A program made the position numbers and the translations under genes. A stretch of DNA of 64,000 nucleotides from Thamnaconus septentrionalis. Its lineage: Eukaryota > Chordata > Actinopteri > Tetraodontiformes > Monacanthidae. The notes beneath the pieces were generated by a model, which saw nothing but the letters and a program-made list of their open reading frames with translations, was not told the origin of the DNA and searched no databases. Positions 25,331 through 37,671 of this stretch are shown piece by piece; within the stretch, counting starts at the first letter, position 1, and each line of letters starts with the position of its first letter. The stretch lies in NCBI GenBank assembly GCA_009823395.1, contig CM020506.1, positions 18,851,001-18,915,000 on the forward strand, given 5' to 3'.

Positions 25331-26025
25331 AACGGGTTCTCCCGGAATGCGACGCATCAAGGTGTTTTACTCTGATTTTACTTTGTTTGTTTTAAGAACG
25401 CTTCTTCACGCTGTGAAACTATGGCGAAACAACAGTTAAAGACATGGATGACACACGATGACACACGATGAAAAGCCACCGTGTCTGACTTCCGTGATGT
25501 TGTAATTCCCTGGTGTGGCCACAAGGAGGATGCGGCTTCGCAGCCTGGCGATGTTTCGGGAGATTTGACAGAAATTACTTTCTATTAATGTGACTTAGGG
25601 GCAAAATATAGTGGAGAGATTGGAGTGACAACTACTACAGCCAGCAGAATCGGGACAAAAGTCTCTAGGTTGATTTGTTTTTGGCTTTTTGTTTGTTGTT
25701 TGGTTGTTTTCTTCCTTGTGTCCTTCTTAAAAATATGACATTACCTTGGGTGGCAACTACTGAATCTGATAGAACCAATGGGAGACAATTAACTTTGGTG
25801 TTTTTGTTGCATATCAAGCACATGGATTTTGTTCTTAATAATTTCATGTTCTCAGGAAGAATTAAATCATTAAAACTAATTTGAGACTTTTTTTTCATTC
25901 ACTCATTTATTCATGTTCCCTACTTGCTCCTCCTGCACACAGGGATGCAGGGGGTCTCTTGCCTTCAGGCAAAGGCAGGGTGCACCAAGTTTATAGCCAT
26001 TATCGCAGGGATAAATTGTTTATTT

Positions 26026-26090
<65 letters not shown>

Positions 26091-29000
26091 ATTGTTTAAA
26101 CTGAAAATAGCCAATTATTCAATTAATTGTACATTTTTTGATGGTACAAATGCATCTGTTGTCATGTACAACCTGAGGAAAAAAGACATTGCAGATTTGA
26201 TCACTGTGTGCCTTCTCTTTTTGCTCTGTAAATACTTTTTTAATGAAAAAACAGGTATTGGACATCTTTAAGTGTGCTTCTTTTAGTCACGGGTCGTTGG
26301 TGCACATTTATTATGTCATTTCACAATAATTTAATCTGCAGTCGCTGCAGTATCTCTGATGCCTTGTTAGTCAGACCTGTTTTACTTCAATGTCCTCCTG
26401 TTCTCTGTGTCAAGTCAAGTGGAATTTCTGCCATAACTTAACCAGCTTCCAAGGTCATAAAGCTCCAGTAACACTAGTATTTAGCAGGACAACTTCATTG
26501 GCTGGCATGTTTTGGCTTGCAACCGTCACGTTGGTTCGTGTTGTTCTTTTTAACGACACGAGCTGGAGTATTTTTTCCCCTCTTTTCAGTTTTTGTTTGG
26601 AAATCAGACACTCAGTGGAAAATAAAACTACATTTTCTGATCTGTATGGAAAAGATGTGTTCTACATAAATCTGGACGTTCATTTTTCCCTCATCAGCTT
26701 GCTAAATACACTGATAGATTTTTCTACTTTGAAAAAGCAGTAGCACTGATGGAAATATTCAACTAAAGTTAAATTCCTTTCAGGTACCTTTGATATGATA
26801 ATTGACTTGCTATTACATAACAGTTTGTAGATGGCATGTGCTTTCTCCCTTTCAATGTCCAGCACAAATGCATATATAGGGTTGATAGGGTTCATATTTA
26901 TATTTGTATTATTGCTTTTATCGTAGATAGTAAGGGTGGTCAAAAAAGTTACTAAATGTAAGTGTGTAACTGTTATAAATATAAATCCGAACTGCAGCTG
27001 CACAAAGAGATTACATTTATCTAAAGTAGAACTTCAACCTATTTAAATGCCATGTCGTCCTTTCCGAAAAACAAATAAAGTCACAATGTTTCTACTAAAA
27101 ATACATTCATATTTTCCAAAACATATTTTCATAGTCGTCATCAAAACTGACCATCTATTGCCCAAAAAAAGGGTCGTGTTTCTTACCAGAGTTTTTCTTC
27201 TTTAATCTCCAGGTTAAAGTAGTTCAGCGATGCCGCTTGAGGAAAGAAACAGGCCCATTATCTTGTTCGGAAAAGGCAGATGACAAATTTGCTCAATCTA
27301 GTGGCTGTACTGTTTAAATATTCATCAGACTCCACCTCCATGCCCATCCACACAGAGTTACAACACCACGCCTCGTCTTTTTAGTTGAGCACAACCAAGC
27401 CTCAAATCATACCTCAGCCAATGTCTAAGACCTGTCTTTTGCTTTTCAAAAATATTAGCAAAAGCCCCTTGTTTACGTCAATCATTTAGAAAACTTTTAT
27501 TTACTCCCAAAGGACAACCAGGAAAGAGGAAAAGGCTTAGAAAAGTTTTTTTTTTTTTTAGGATCTAAAGACCATAGTTCTTTAGCAGTGTGTTAAATAA
27601 TCGCTGCATGAACCTTTCACAAGGCCGAGCCTCATTCAGAGGTCAACACAGGCCAACATAGCCAGATTGGGTAACTATATATCTGGTAACTGCTGTAAAG
27701 AGATGCCACTCTTCCCTCCCTACACAATGAGAGTATTTACAATCAAGCGTCTGAATTTCCCCTTTCAGAAATTGCATTGCATTTTCTTCCACCCTTATTT
27801 TCTAATATCGTAAATATTTTGTGCAGTGACGGTACCCGTAAATAAAACCCTTTTGTTCTCATCTCTTAAGGATGGCTTCAATATTCAGCAGATAAATGTT
27901 TTTTTTTCTTTACTCCATCTTTCCTGTAATCCATACAAGCTCCAATTCACCTCTAGCCTGGAATTGTAATCATGGCTTTGTATAGGTAAACAAAATGTTA
28001 TTGCCACCTCCGCAAGAAAGATAAAGATATTTACCAAGAAGTAAAAAAAAAAATTCCTTAGCTCAATAAAGCCATTTTATAGAAGCAATAAAGTGGAGTG
28101 GATTTTTGCCACAGCGGGCTTTATCCTCTAAGCAGAGCAATATCAGAGCCAGTTTGATTTTAAACCCTTTCCCATGGAAAACATTTGTGGCTTTAGCTTT
28201 CCTCTTAACTTCATCCATCTCCTACTAGCAGGCACACTGGCAATTTCCTTTTTGGTTGGCCAGTTTAATCATGCACTAATACCGAACATCAATACTTCCA
28301 TGTCACATATGAAGACATTTGTTGTTCAAGGCCGCTGCTGCATTCTTCACTGGATACACTAACAAATTTAACAAAACGGTCTTTCTTTTTCCAGCCCAAT
28401 TTAGATGCTGTGATGCAGTTTGTACTTATAATGGGGCATCTATATTTTAATATCAGCATGCACGGAAAACATAACCCTTTGATAAAACAGTCCAGATGAT
28501 ATTTCAGTCTAATTCAACTACAAATCACTTACAAAACTAAATGCGACTAATGATTGTAATGGATGTTGTTGCGCACCAACATGGAAAAAAAAAGCCATGA
28601 CACAGTTGAACATTTGAAGTTGTAATTTATAAAACATAATAAATTAAAAGTGAAATGGTATGCAAAGCAGCAAAGGAAACATTGTCTCTCCCGTATGTTT
28701 GCAGCTGCTGTTTACATGTGTGGCTCATTGAAGCCAGTCCATCCAACAATACAACTTTCATCCACTATAGAATTTGTGGGCCACTGATTGTCAACTCTAG
28801 ACTGTTACTTGTGAGCTGATCCGGTTCCATGCATAACGAAGCTAGACGAGATGGTGTCAAAAGAACTAAAATGTGTGCTGCAAACTTCCTGCTCTAGACA
28901 AGACATGGCGTGACAGAACTGCTCACGTTCTCCTCCCAGGAAACAACCTGCAGCAATAAATTCAGGACTCAAGTTATTTCATAGTGTGTCTGCCAACACA

Positions 29001-29226
29001 TTCACACGTGCATGCATACAAACCATTCACACTGACATGCATACAAAAACCACAATCTGTAAAACTGAGTCAGTTTTCGCTAGCTTGGATCCTTCTAGGT
29101 CTCTTCTGGTGACCTAATCTGTGTCTAACTGCACACAAGCCAAGAACGGATTACATGCAGAGGCTCAGCGCACATTGAGCGCTGGCCTGTCCACATAAGG
29201 GTATTATCAATATAGCAATAGATCAC
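25331..29226. other. Intergenic DNA and possible tusc2 3' UTR
   Basis: AT-rich with one long ATT microsatellite. No coding exons were recognised on either strand. The upper end could be tusc2 3' UTR if the proximal poly(A) signal at 29227 is not the one used. Confidence 0.45.
26028..26088. repeat. (ATT)n microsatellite
   Basis: About 20 uninterrupted ATT units. The leucine- and isoleucine-rich open frames across it are products of the repeat. Confidence 0.95.
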
Positions 29227-29232
29227 TTTATT
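29227..29232 (-). terminator. tusc2: Candidate tusc2 proximal polyadenylation signal
   Basis: AATAAA on the minus strand, about 80 nt beyond the tusc2 stop. If used, the 3' UTR is very short. More distal sites also exist. Confidence 0.35.
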
Positions 29233-29310
29233 TTAAAATGTGGTTCAGGGTTCCAGCTGTGTATGATATTACTGGACGGAGTCGACATAGTGGACAGTCC
29301 CAGTCAGACA

Positions 29311-29970
29311 TCAGACTTCACAGAGCACAACTGGGAAATCTACATGGATGCACGGGTGATCCAGCTTTATAATTCCCTGCATGGACAGAAAGAAAACACA
29401 CGTACTGTTATTCAGACTCCTTGCCGACAGTGTCGAGTATCAAATTGCAGGTAGTAAAATGACCTCACCTGAGGTGATAAGTTTTTCTGAATCCTTCTCA
29501 GCTTGGCTTTTTTCTTTCCATTTTTTGTCACAATTGTCTCTTCATAAAACTCGTGGGCCAAGTCACCGTCCTCATCAAAGAACATCGAGCTGCAGAATGT
29601 AGACATAGTGTCAAGTATCAAAACATATGAACGTTTTTTGTTTTTTAAAAAGCTGTGTCGCAACATGATTTTAAAAATAAGATTAATGATTTCACATTGA
29701 TGTCATATTGGTAAAATATTTAAATACATTTTGGTCATCTTCAACTGAATGCCACAGTCAAACCAGTAAAAAAGAAAGTGCAACAACAATGCATGAAACC
29801 ACAAAAAAAGGTAATATTTACCCTCGCCTGGTAAACACAAAGGGTGTTGCTCCCGGGAAACTTCGGGCTCTCGCAAGTGACTGCTCATTTCCATCTTTGG
29901 TTGCATCATCAGTACTTCCTGAGCCAGAAAAAGGCCAAAATCCTTTGGATTTGGAGCCGCTACCACCCAT
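29311..29970 (-). CDS. tusc2: Tumor suppressor candidate 2 (Fus1)
   Basis: Small, N-myristoylated protein. In mammals it is linked to mitochondrial calcium handling, apoptosis and growth control. Coding exons: 29970-29822, 29589-29469, 29376-29311, summing to 336 nt, or 111 aa (human 110). GT-AG introns join in phase. MGGSGSK at the start is a good myristoylation signal. The core PFVFTRRGSMFFDEDGD and HEFYEETIVTKNG are nearly identical to the human protein, and the C-terminus ends HVDFPVVLCEV. The Met29970 start is fixed by the myristoylation motif and length. It lies between hyal2 and rassf1, all on the minus strand, as in the human 3p21.31 cluster. Confidence 0.95.
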
Positions 29971-31250
29971 CTTCAGCTACAGCACATTATTTCCTTAGGT
30001 CACAGGACAGCCAGCGATGCTACAGTGGAACTGTACCTGGAGAGAAATGACCTTCAGAATGAGAAATGCATCAATAGTAGAAAAAGATAAAAAATATATA
30101 TTCTTTTGTTAATTTAACATAGAAAAGTAGAAACAAAAAAAAAAAAAAAAAAAAAAACAAGTCCAAATTTTTATAAAGGGTGAGGAGAAAAAAGCAGAAT
30201 GTGAATTTTTATCCTTTTGTACAATATTTGCAATGCTGAAAATAGCTTATCACATGACATTGGTGTTAAGCTGAAGGTTCTGGAAATAAACATCATGGAT
30301 ATCTAGAAAATAGAAAAACAAAAACCGCTAATGTACAGCATACCAGTAAGTTAATTCGTCATGTGGGTTAAGATATTGTTGATAACTTCTGACTATGATC
30401 GTGTGGACCACTCCAGAAAAATCTAGACCAGTTTAGATAATTATTTCTGTGACGTCCTGTGACCTATGATCACGTCGAATGCAAGGCCTGAAAATGTCAA
30501 ACTGACTTAATAATAAGTAACCGTACGTGCTGCTTTCCGACAAATTCATCGGCACAATTCTAAAATGCTGAATAACGGTAGACAGTTGCACTAAATGGCT
30601 CAGTAACGTCAGCTAGGTCATCTGCGAGGGCCAGTGAAGCTAGCCATGCTAGCTGTGCCCGACAAGGCGAGCCACACACTCTCTCACACAGACACGCACA
30701 CGGGACATGCTCGTGATAGTTGCAGTGTCAGTGGGTGTCACTTTGACACCTGGTTGCTAACACTACAGGTACATAAATAAAACTAACGCCGTGGATGTGC
30801 TGTTGATCATGTCAACATGTTTCAGCCTGGTTCATAAAATTCCTTTTTAGCAAACACTACCATCGACTCTCCTTAGCTGGTTTGATTCCCTAAGTCTGCC
30901 GATTTCACTGAATTAGTTGACGACATACCTGATATTGACGTTGTAGCCTCACAGAAATCGCTTGGTTATAGTTTTTGCTGTGTGTTTCAAATAATCTAAA
31001 AGAAAAACCTTATGAAACACAGATACGCTCTTTGTCATGCTAACGTTTTCCTCTTATCCGTCTTCTTCTCGGGCACGAGATTCCGAGTCGACTGCACGCT
31101 ACTGCCACCGCATGGCTGGAAGTGTTACTGAAACGTAACAAACGTAACTGCACAGCTTTGCTGGCTTGCGCCTCGAAAGATTGAGAAAAGGTTAAATGCG
31201 GAGACAATTTCCCAGTGGCGACAGCAGTGTCGTGACACTGAAATTATGAA
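29971..31250 (-). promoter_or_regulatory. tusc2: tusc2 upstream region, candidate promoter
   Basis: A poly(A) run lies at about 30128-30157. CpG content rises from about 30590 to 31260, which fits a TATA-less promoter for tusc2 with a possible split 5' UTR. No binding site can be assigned with confidence. Confidence 0.3.
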
Positions 31251-32135
31251 TGCGCGGTCATAACTTTGCATTATAGCAAATTTACAAATCGATCAAGACA
31301 GACATTTTATAGCTCAAATTAGGACGTTTCAAGGGTTTTTATTTTATTTTACTTTGCAACTGAGGAAACTCAGAGCCTCTTCCTTCGAAAAAAAAACCTT
31401 CCCAGGTTGACTAGACACACAAGTCACCACGTATTTCCACACGAGTTTGCAGAAAACATTTTGATTTATATTTTTTTTTAATAAACATTTGAACTTGCCC
31501 AGGGTGTTGCAGTGACAAAGTCCTGTACTGAATATAAAAATATTCATTATCAACCAATAGCTAATTCGTGCGTGTGTGTGTGTTTTATTTGCCCATTTAT
31601 CAATTACTCCAGAGGACAACCTCACATTAACTTGTCCCAGGTACCGTATAGCTTTAACAGAAAAATCAACGTCCAGATTTCAATAAAATGTTTTGTAATT
31701 ATGACTTAATTTAAAATAGATATATAAATATATAAATAGAAAGAATAATTGCACGGAATCATTCCTGTTTTGATTTTCATCAATTTATTAACTGCTATGA
31801 TACTTGAGTGTAAACATGTTCAATATTCAGATTTGTCCAATACATTTAATAGGTTTACCTTAAGTGTCATAAATTAATTAAAAAAAAAAATCAACCAGAA
31901 AATATAAACAAACTAAACATTGCACAATACATACAGTAAAAGACTAGGTTTTTAATATTATTCTGAGTTGTCCAGTATAGCAGCATGGGTTTTCAGAGAA
32001 AAAAGCAATACATTTTTTTCAGTCCCAGCAATGGATTTCCGCAACTTCATTTCACCTTTTTTCTGTTGCTGAATTTAGAATGGGAAAGAGTTAAAGGTCA
32101 CATTTTAAAATGGCCATTAGTTACATTGATCCAAG
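31251..32135 (-). other. rassf1 3' UTR and intergenic DNA
   Basis: AT-rich sequence after the rassf1 stop. Minus-strand AATAAA candidates lie around 31338 and 31780. No gene is seen. Confidence 0.4.
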
Positions 32136-35040
32136 TCATCCGGGAGTTGAGATCCTCGCCATGGCCTTCTTCATCATGTCTCTTGCAAGAGCGTAACGCT
32201 TCACAATTTGCCGTACGTGCGCTTCCTCCTCACGCTTCAGGATTCGCAGGAAGTTGCACAACTCAGGAAAACTAAACGCATCCCACTGTAAATAGAGACA
32301 TTTTACATTTAGGCACTTGGTTACGTGTGCAATTCAGTACTAAGAGGAAAACCAGTATCAAAGGAAAACCTACATTGACATCGCCCGTTTCATTTTCTTT
32401 CAGCACAAGACTCAAGACTTTTTCACTCGGGCCAGCACACAAGCGCAGGAGGAGGGGGCGCTCATCGTCAGACAGTTTACGCATGCACACTAAAAGAAAT
32501 CAGACCATAAACTTATACATCAGCTACTGGCGTCCAATTTTCTTGATCATATTTCTTAATCATTCTACCTTGGCTTTGCCTCTCCGTGCGCTCAAACAGG
32601 GCAAACTTGGCGGGGTTGTCCACTACAGTGAACTTGTTGAGCAGCGCCTCGATTACTTCTCGTGCTTGTGTTTGGGAGCTTATGTGCAGGTGCTTGGCAG
32701 TGTCTTTGGGGAGGTAGAATGATGTCCGCCGTCTCAACCGCCTGCCGGGAGGATCCTCCTCCTGTGCAGAGCTCAGGCTCTCACTAGGAGGGAGCGATAT
32801 TGGACGAACTAACTGAAAGTGAACTTTGATGAAACCCGTGTAGATCCCGTCTTTGTTCTACGAAAGAAGAAATGTGCACATGAAAATGAATTAAACTTGC
32901 TCATCAAATTGCTCTAGTTTTTAAAATATTTTTATGAAAGGGATTAACTTGATCAAACTTACAACCACCATGTATAGATTGCTGTTAGTCAGTGCGTTGT
33001 ACTCCTTGACTTTGTGTTGAATCTCACTAAGAGTTAGCAGCCTTTTATTGGAATTTATTGGTTCATCCTGCAAACAGAAAAAATTCAATAGAGTAGTTAA
33101 GCAGACAGTAAACAGTCAACATGCGCGTCAACAATGGCTTCTTTAAAAAACAAAAACGCCCAAATTGTTGTCTTCATCCTTGATAACGTGGAGTCGTAAA
33201 ACATAAATCCGTCAGAATGTTAATAAACTATAGACTTGTTTTTAAGTGTGGCATTTGAATTGAAAGGTTACTCAGAATTTTCAACTTCAGGGTGAAGAAG
33301 GTAGCAAAATGAAATTGCATGTTATATTTGATATATAGTTGAGGCAAATACATAAGGGATGACAAAAACCATCAGACATCAACATTAGTGGTTGCCCCCT
33401 CAACAATACTTTTGTAAAGGAACTTTAAATTCTGGCATGAACATAAGGCAGTAAATTGTGACAATAACAGACAACTGAAGTGGTTGATTACAGAGTGGTT
33501 TATTACTTAATGTTGGAAAATCCTTAACATAAAGTTAGCTTTATATTATGTTACCACAAACTGCAGCAAAATCACCTTTCTTAATGGGTCTTCAAACTAA
33601 TAAAACAAAAATAAGGTCATGTACACTTTGTGTAAACAATGAATTGCTTCTCACCACATTTGTGTCCGTCTCAATGGAGTCATCCAACAAATCCCGCTGT
33701 TCCATTGATAACTTTCCATCTGTGCTGCAGTCCAGCTGGATGAGGGACTGGCAGCGATAGTGGCAGGTATAGTTGCAGTCTGAGGAAGACAAACAATGTG
33801 CAAGGAAGAAGAATATAGAGTCAGAAAATCCGTGTCAATTCTGTTTTTGCATTCTGTGCTGAAAAATGTATGTGTAAAAACGTTTAAGTTTCAGATATAT
33901 AGATAATAGAGCTAAAGCCAGAGTTCAGATGCAAAAGCAAAATCATTTAAAGACAAAAAGTTGGTGCTGTTTACAAATGTAAGGTTTTCCAGAACTTCCT
34001 GTTCATAAGTATATGATGAAGAAGACAAGTTTTCTCAAAAAGTGAAAAATAACTCAAGACACTAGCTAGTCAGCAATGATGAAAATTTAGAGACTACGAT
34101 GTGTCACCACTGTGCCAGCAGGGATTGGATTAACATTCATTGGCTATTACACATTTTTCCTGTTTCTGTTTCAGATTAGACAATTTCTAATGAACTTTTA
34201 CATACAGCAAAACTCAAACAAGAATGAAAATTCAAAGCAGTCTTTTATACAGAACTCTATTGTGTCTTACGTAAGGTGGCTGGTAGTCTCATATTAAAAA
34301 GGGGAGCCATCTGACTACACATGTGGTGACTCAACAAACAAGACGGGCTTTATTATATAATTTCCTCTTAGTTAAAATCAACAATGTAGTCTCCTTCTCT
34401 GAGCCTGTCTGGGACTCTTGGCGCTAGCTTTTTTTCACAAAGGCGTAAGTAAAAGAGATCAAACCAAATCTGTTTTAAAGTCATAACAGTGCACCAAAGT
34501 GTTTAAGAAACATCATATTTATAAGATCAGCTCCCACTAGTTAGTACCTTTGATTACAGGTTTCTAAATCACACAATTAAACACATGTGCTATCAAAGTA
34601 ACACAATCAGCATTAGCCAACATGCTTTAAATATTTTGTTGTTGTTAACAGGTCTAATTTTGTCAGCATTGTTTTTCACTGAATTATGGTTTTGGTCTAT
34701 AACACAATTTGAAAACGATTTTGTTCAGAAGGTACCTACTGTGACAGCGCAGACTTTGCTTATAAAGACCCCAGATGAATTCTCCGCACAGGTCACACCA
34801 TGTCAGCTGGGTGTTACTGTTGGGCTGAAAGTCATGGCCTGTCACCACGTCTTGAGTGTGGGGCTGCGGCAAGTCAATGCTGACGTTGTCGCCGACCAAA
34901 CGGACGACGTGGAAGTGGCCGGGCTGACCGACGGGCGGTGCTGCTCGGGACGCAGGTGCAGCCAGCTCAATTGGATCATTCACGCTGAGGTCCTTCAGCT
35001 CAATCAGCTCACACTTGGACATCCTGTTCTTTGTAGACAT
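32136..35040 (-). CDS. rassf1: Ras association domain-containing protein 1, isoform A type
   Basis: Scaffold that links RAS-type GTPases, microtubules and the MST/Hippo kinases. Coding exons from the preferred start: 35022-34740, 33779-33654, 33067-32963, 32859-32569, 32489-32374, 32285-32136, summing to 1071 nt, or 356 aa. The in-frame upstream ATG at 35040 would add 6 residues; MSKCELIEL resembles the human RASSF1A N-terminus, so 35022 is preferred. Domains: C1-type zinc finger at about 63-112 (H-x12-CDLC...CHNC...HYRC...C), RA domain at about 205-300 (RRRTSFYLPKDT, KFALFERTERQ, LRLCAGPSEKVLSLVLKE), and SARAH helix at about 308-352 (WDAFSFPELCNFLRIL). An acceptor lies at 35042-35043, so a noncoding first exon lies upstream. 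I did not find an alternative C-type first exon. Confidence 0.94.
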
Positions 35041-35881
35041 ACTGAAATGTCAGGTGAGAGCTTCCAGTCCATCAACTAGATGTTGTGGAATACATTTATA
35101 CAGTCTTGAGTGAGAGGAAAAAGGAACACACCCAGGTTCTGATGAAAACTATTGTTTGGTACATCAGGTCCTTTCATTAAACCAAATCAGAAAGGAAGGA
35201 AAGAATCCGAGACGGTGAACAGTGTTTACATCTATTCCAAAAAATGATGTCCACTGTTCTATTTGTCGGGAGCGAATGGGGAAAAAAAGATTAACATTTG
35301 TAATCTGATGCTAGGATTCACGTGATTATAAGGAAATGTGGGTCAAAATGGCAACATAATCCTGTGCAATCGGTGAACTAACTCATGCTGTTTTGCATGT
35401 GTGTGTGACACCAAAAAACAGATTTAAGTTATAACAAAAATAAACAGTAATAAAAACAAAGACAAAAAACAATTTGGAGTAACAGTCGACTCAATGTCAC
35501 CAAAATATGAAGGACTGCAGTATTACCCTCTTCCCCATTTCAATCGGAAATATAATGAATCTTTAAATATAGATAGAATTAATGGCAAAGCATGACGGCA
35601 TTTGTAAATTACTTGAATCTGTCCAGGCTGGAGCCAGCCACCATTGGTCGAGAGGTATGGTACATCCTGGATAAGTCGCCAGTTCATCATCAAACTAGAC
35701 TGCAATTAAAAAAACAACACAATTTGTTTAAGGGCTCATAGAAGAAGAAGAAGAAGAAAAAACAGATAGCAGTAATTGAGTTCTGCAGTTTCAACATGAT
35801 AATGCATCGTCCACAATACACCTAGATTAACAGACAGACTGGCAATGTAACCCAAGCATGGTGGAGATAATAAGAGATAAG
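35041..35881. other. rassf1 5' intron or intergenic DNA; degenerate SINE scrap
   Basis: About 35615-35690 matches the internal and 3' part of the window's SINE family (CTGGA(C/T)AAGTCGCCAGTTCATC) but lacks the tRNA head. It is an old, truncated copy. The rest shows nothing recognisable. Confidence 0.4.
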
Positions 35882-36469
35882 CAGCGGTGGCAAAAGTATT
35901 CACATTCTGTACTTAAGTAAAAGTATATATACTTGTATAAAGGAAATACTTTGTTAAAGTAAAAGTACTTATTCAATTCCTTTAACTAAAACAAAGAAAG
36001 TGCAGGTTCTGAAATGTACTGATGTAAAATGTTAAAAGAAAATACAATTAATGTAACACAATTGTTGTTACATTATACGTTCAATAGCAATAACCAATGT
36101 TATTTTCTCCATGTTTATTTTTCTCTATACTCTGAACGGTGACCCCATGTCGAGGTACTCTGAAATGATCTCCCTCTAAAATATCTACTTCTATACTGAA
36201 CTACACAACATCTGACTTAAAATAGCTCCACTTCAAGCAATAACAACAATAATAAATCATAAGTGAATTACTTTGAACGGAATCTGTATCTTTTGAACAC
36301 AAAAGCGTTTGTGTGGTTTTCCAAAGAGTATAAAGTACAGGTATTTGTTCACAAATGTAGGGGGTAAAAGTAAAAGGTCGTCACAAATAACCACTCGAGT
36401 AAAGTACAGTTAAGCTCATTGCAGTAACAAAGAATTTGTACTTTGTTACTTCCCACATCTGGCTATAAT
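35874..36469. mobile_element. hAT-like MITE upstream of rassf1
   Basis: 35882-36461 begins CAGCGGTGGCAAAAGTA and ends with the inverse-like TTACTTCCCACATCTG. The subterminal regions are dense in AGTAAAAGTA and AAAGTACA-type repeats. The flanking 8-mers GAGATAAG and GCTATAAT agree at 5 of 8 positions, a decayed duplication. Noncoding throughout. Confidence 0.6.
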
Positions 36470-36899
36470 CTGTAAACCATCTCTGATGGAGAAAAAACAC
36501 GCTTGGTTTCTCCTCTCGGGAAACTGGTTTGCTGATGACAGGTGAAAGAGCCCTGATGCAAAAGTATGAGGGGCGTGTCTATAAAACACCCAGGCTGGCA
36601 GGTAAGCCGGAAGGTTAAGCAGTTACACTTTCGGGAAAGGCAAAACTAGATGGATTCCAGATTCCAGAACACCTGGTAAAGTGTGAGCAAGTCACTTTAC
36701 ACGTTGCCCAGAAGAAATCGGTTTCCGAATATCGGAGAGCCGTAAACTACACAAGCGGGACAAGACTTTTCTCTTATGCACAATAGGGAAACGAGTTTCA
36801 TTAGTTGCCCTGAGGCACAGAGTGCACACAGTGACCAGAATATGAACAACCCGGGGCTCTATCTATCTGCCAAGTGGGTCACCACACGGTGCAATTATC

Positions 36900-37330
36900 C
36901 GCGCTGGGCAACAAGAACACATTGTAACCAGGAGCATCCATGCATACAATGGCCATGACAGCAGTTATCCTCAAGAGGAAGTTTCGAAAAAAAACCTTCT
37001 TTGCCTTTAAGAACAACATTTGGGGGTTTAAAAAACGGCTCTTTTCATTGGTGATTTTGTCAATAACACCGGCGATCGGAGGGAAGAATCGCTGTAATCC
37101 TGCCGGAAACTCGGCGACACCCGCCGCGCGTGTTGCTGTGTCTCTAGCTGTGACAGAAGAGTATGAAAACGGATTTTTACCTCGTTCACTTCATCCTTTC
37201 CACTTGTCTCGGGAGAGATTTGGAGTCAACGCAGTTTTTTGTTCATAGCAAACACCGAAGCGTTCCTCGCTCGCTCGAACCACGCACTTCAATTTGCGCA
37301 TGCACAATATCCGCGCGGGATTATTGTGTA
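36900..37330 (-). promoter_or_regulatory. rassf1: Candidate rassf1 promoter with NRF1-like site
   Basis: The segment is locally CpG-rich. TGCGCATGCA at 37295-37304 is close to the NRF1 consensus. Head-to-head placement with cyb561d2 makes this the best candidate for the rassf1 noncoding first exon and promoter. No donor could be paired with certainty. Confidence 0.35.
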
Positions 37331-37635
37331 ATCCCGAGTGCGTTGAACTATCCTGATGGGGCACCGCAGGAGGGATCTCCTGCGCTCTCACGATCACTCA
37401 GGCAACACTGCCACAGGATGTGATGGAGACACGCTGGCAGAGCTCTAATGCTTTATGGTCCGCTTTATTTTACAATTTAACAGCACCTTCTTCTTTTTTT
37501 CTTCTTTTTTTTCCCCACGAACCCATGCTCTAATCAATTAAAATGAATGTTATTTTGATTGACAGCCAGCATGTTTCAACCATACATTATGAATTTGTTT
37601 TCAAATTTAAACTATAACGGCAGGAGTTGCTGTGA

Positions 37636-37671
37636 GGTAACGATTTAGTTAGCTGCAACTAAATCGTTACC
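37636..37671. repeat. Perfect 15-bp palindromic hairpin
   Basis: GGTAACGATTTAGTT (37636-37650) and its exact complement AACTAAATCGTTACC (37657-37671) are separated by AGCTGC. It lies in the rassf1-cyb561d2 spacer. No transposon ends or RNA-gene features are attached. Confidence 0.9.

Noticed and set aside
33780..34739. Alternative first exon for a RASSF1C-type isoform
   Set aside because: No frame in this intron resembles the C-type N-terminus and no donor with suitable phase could be supported.
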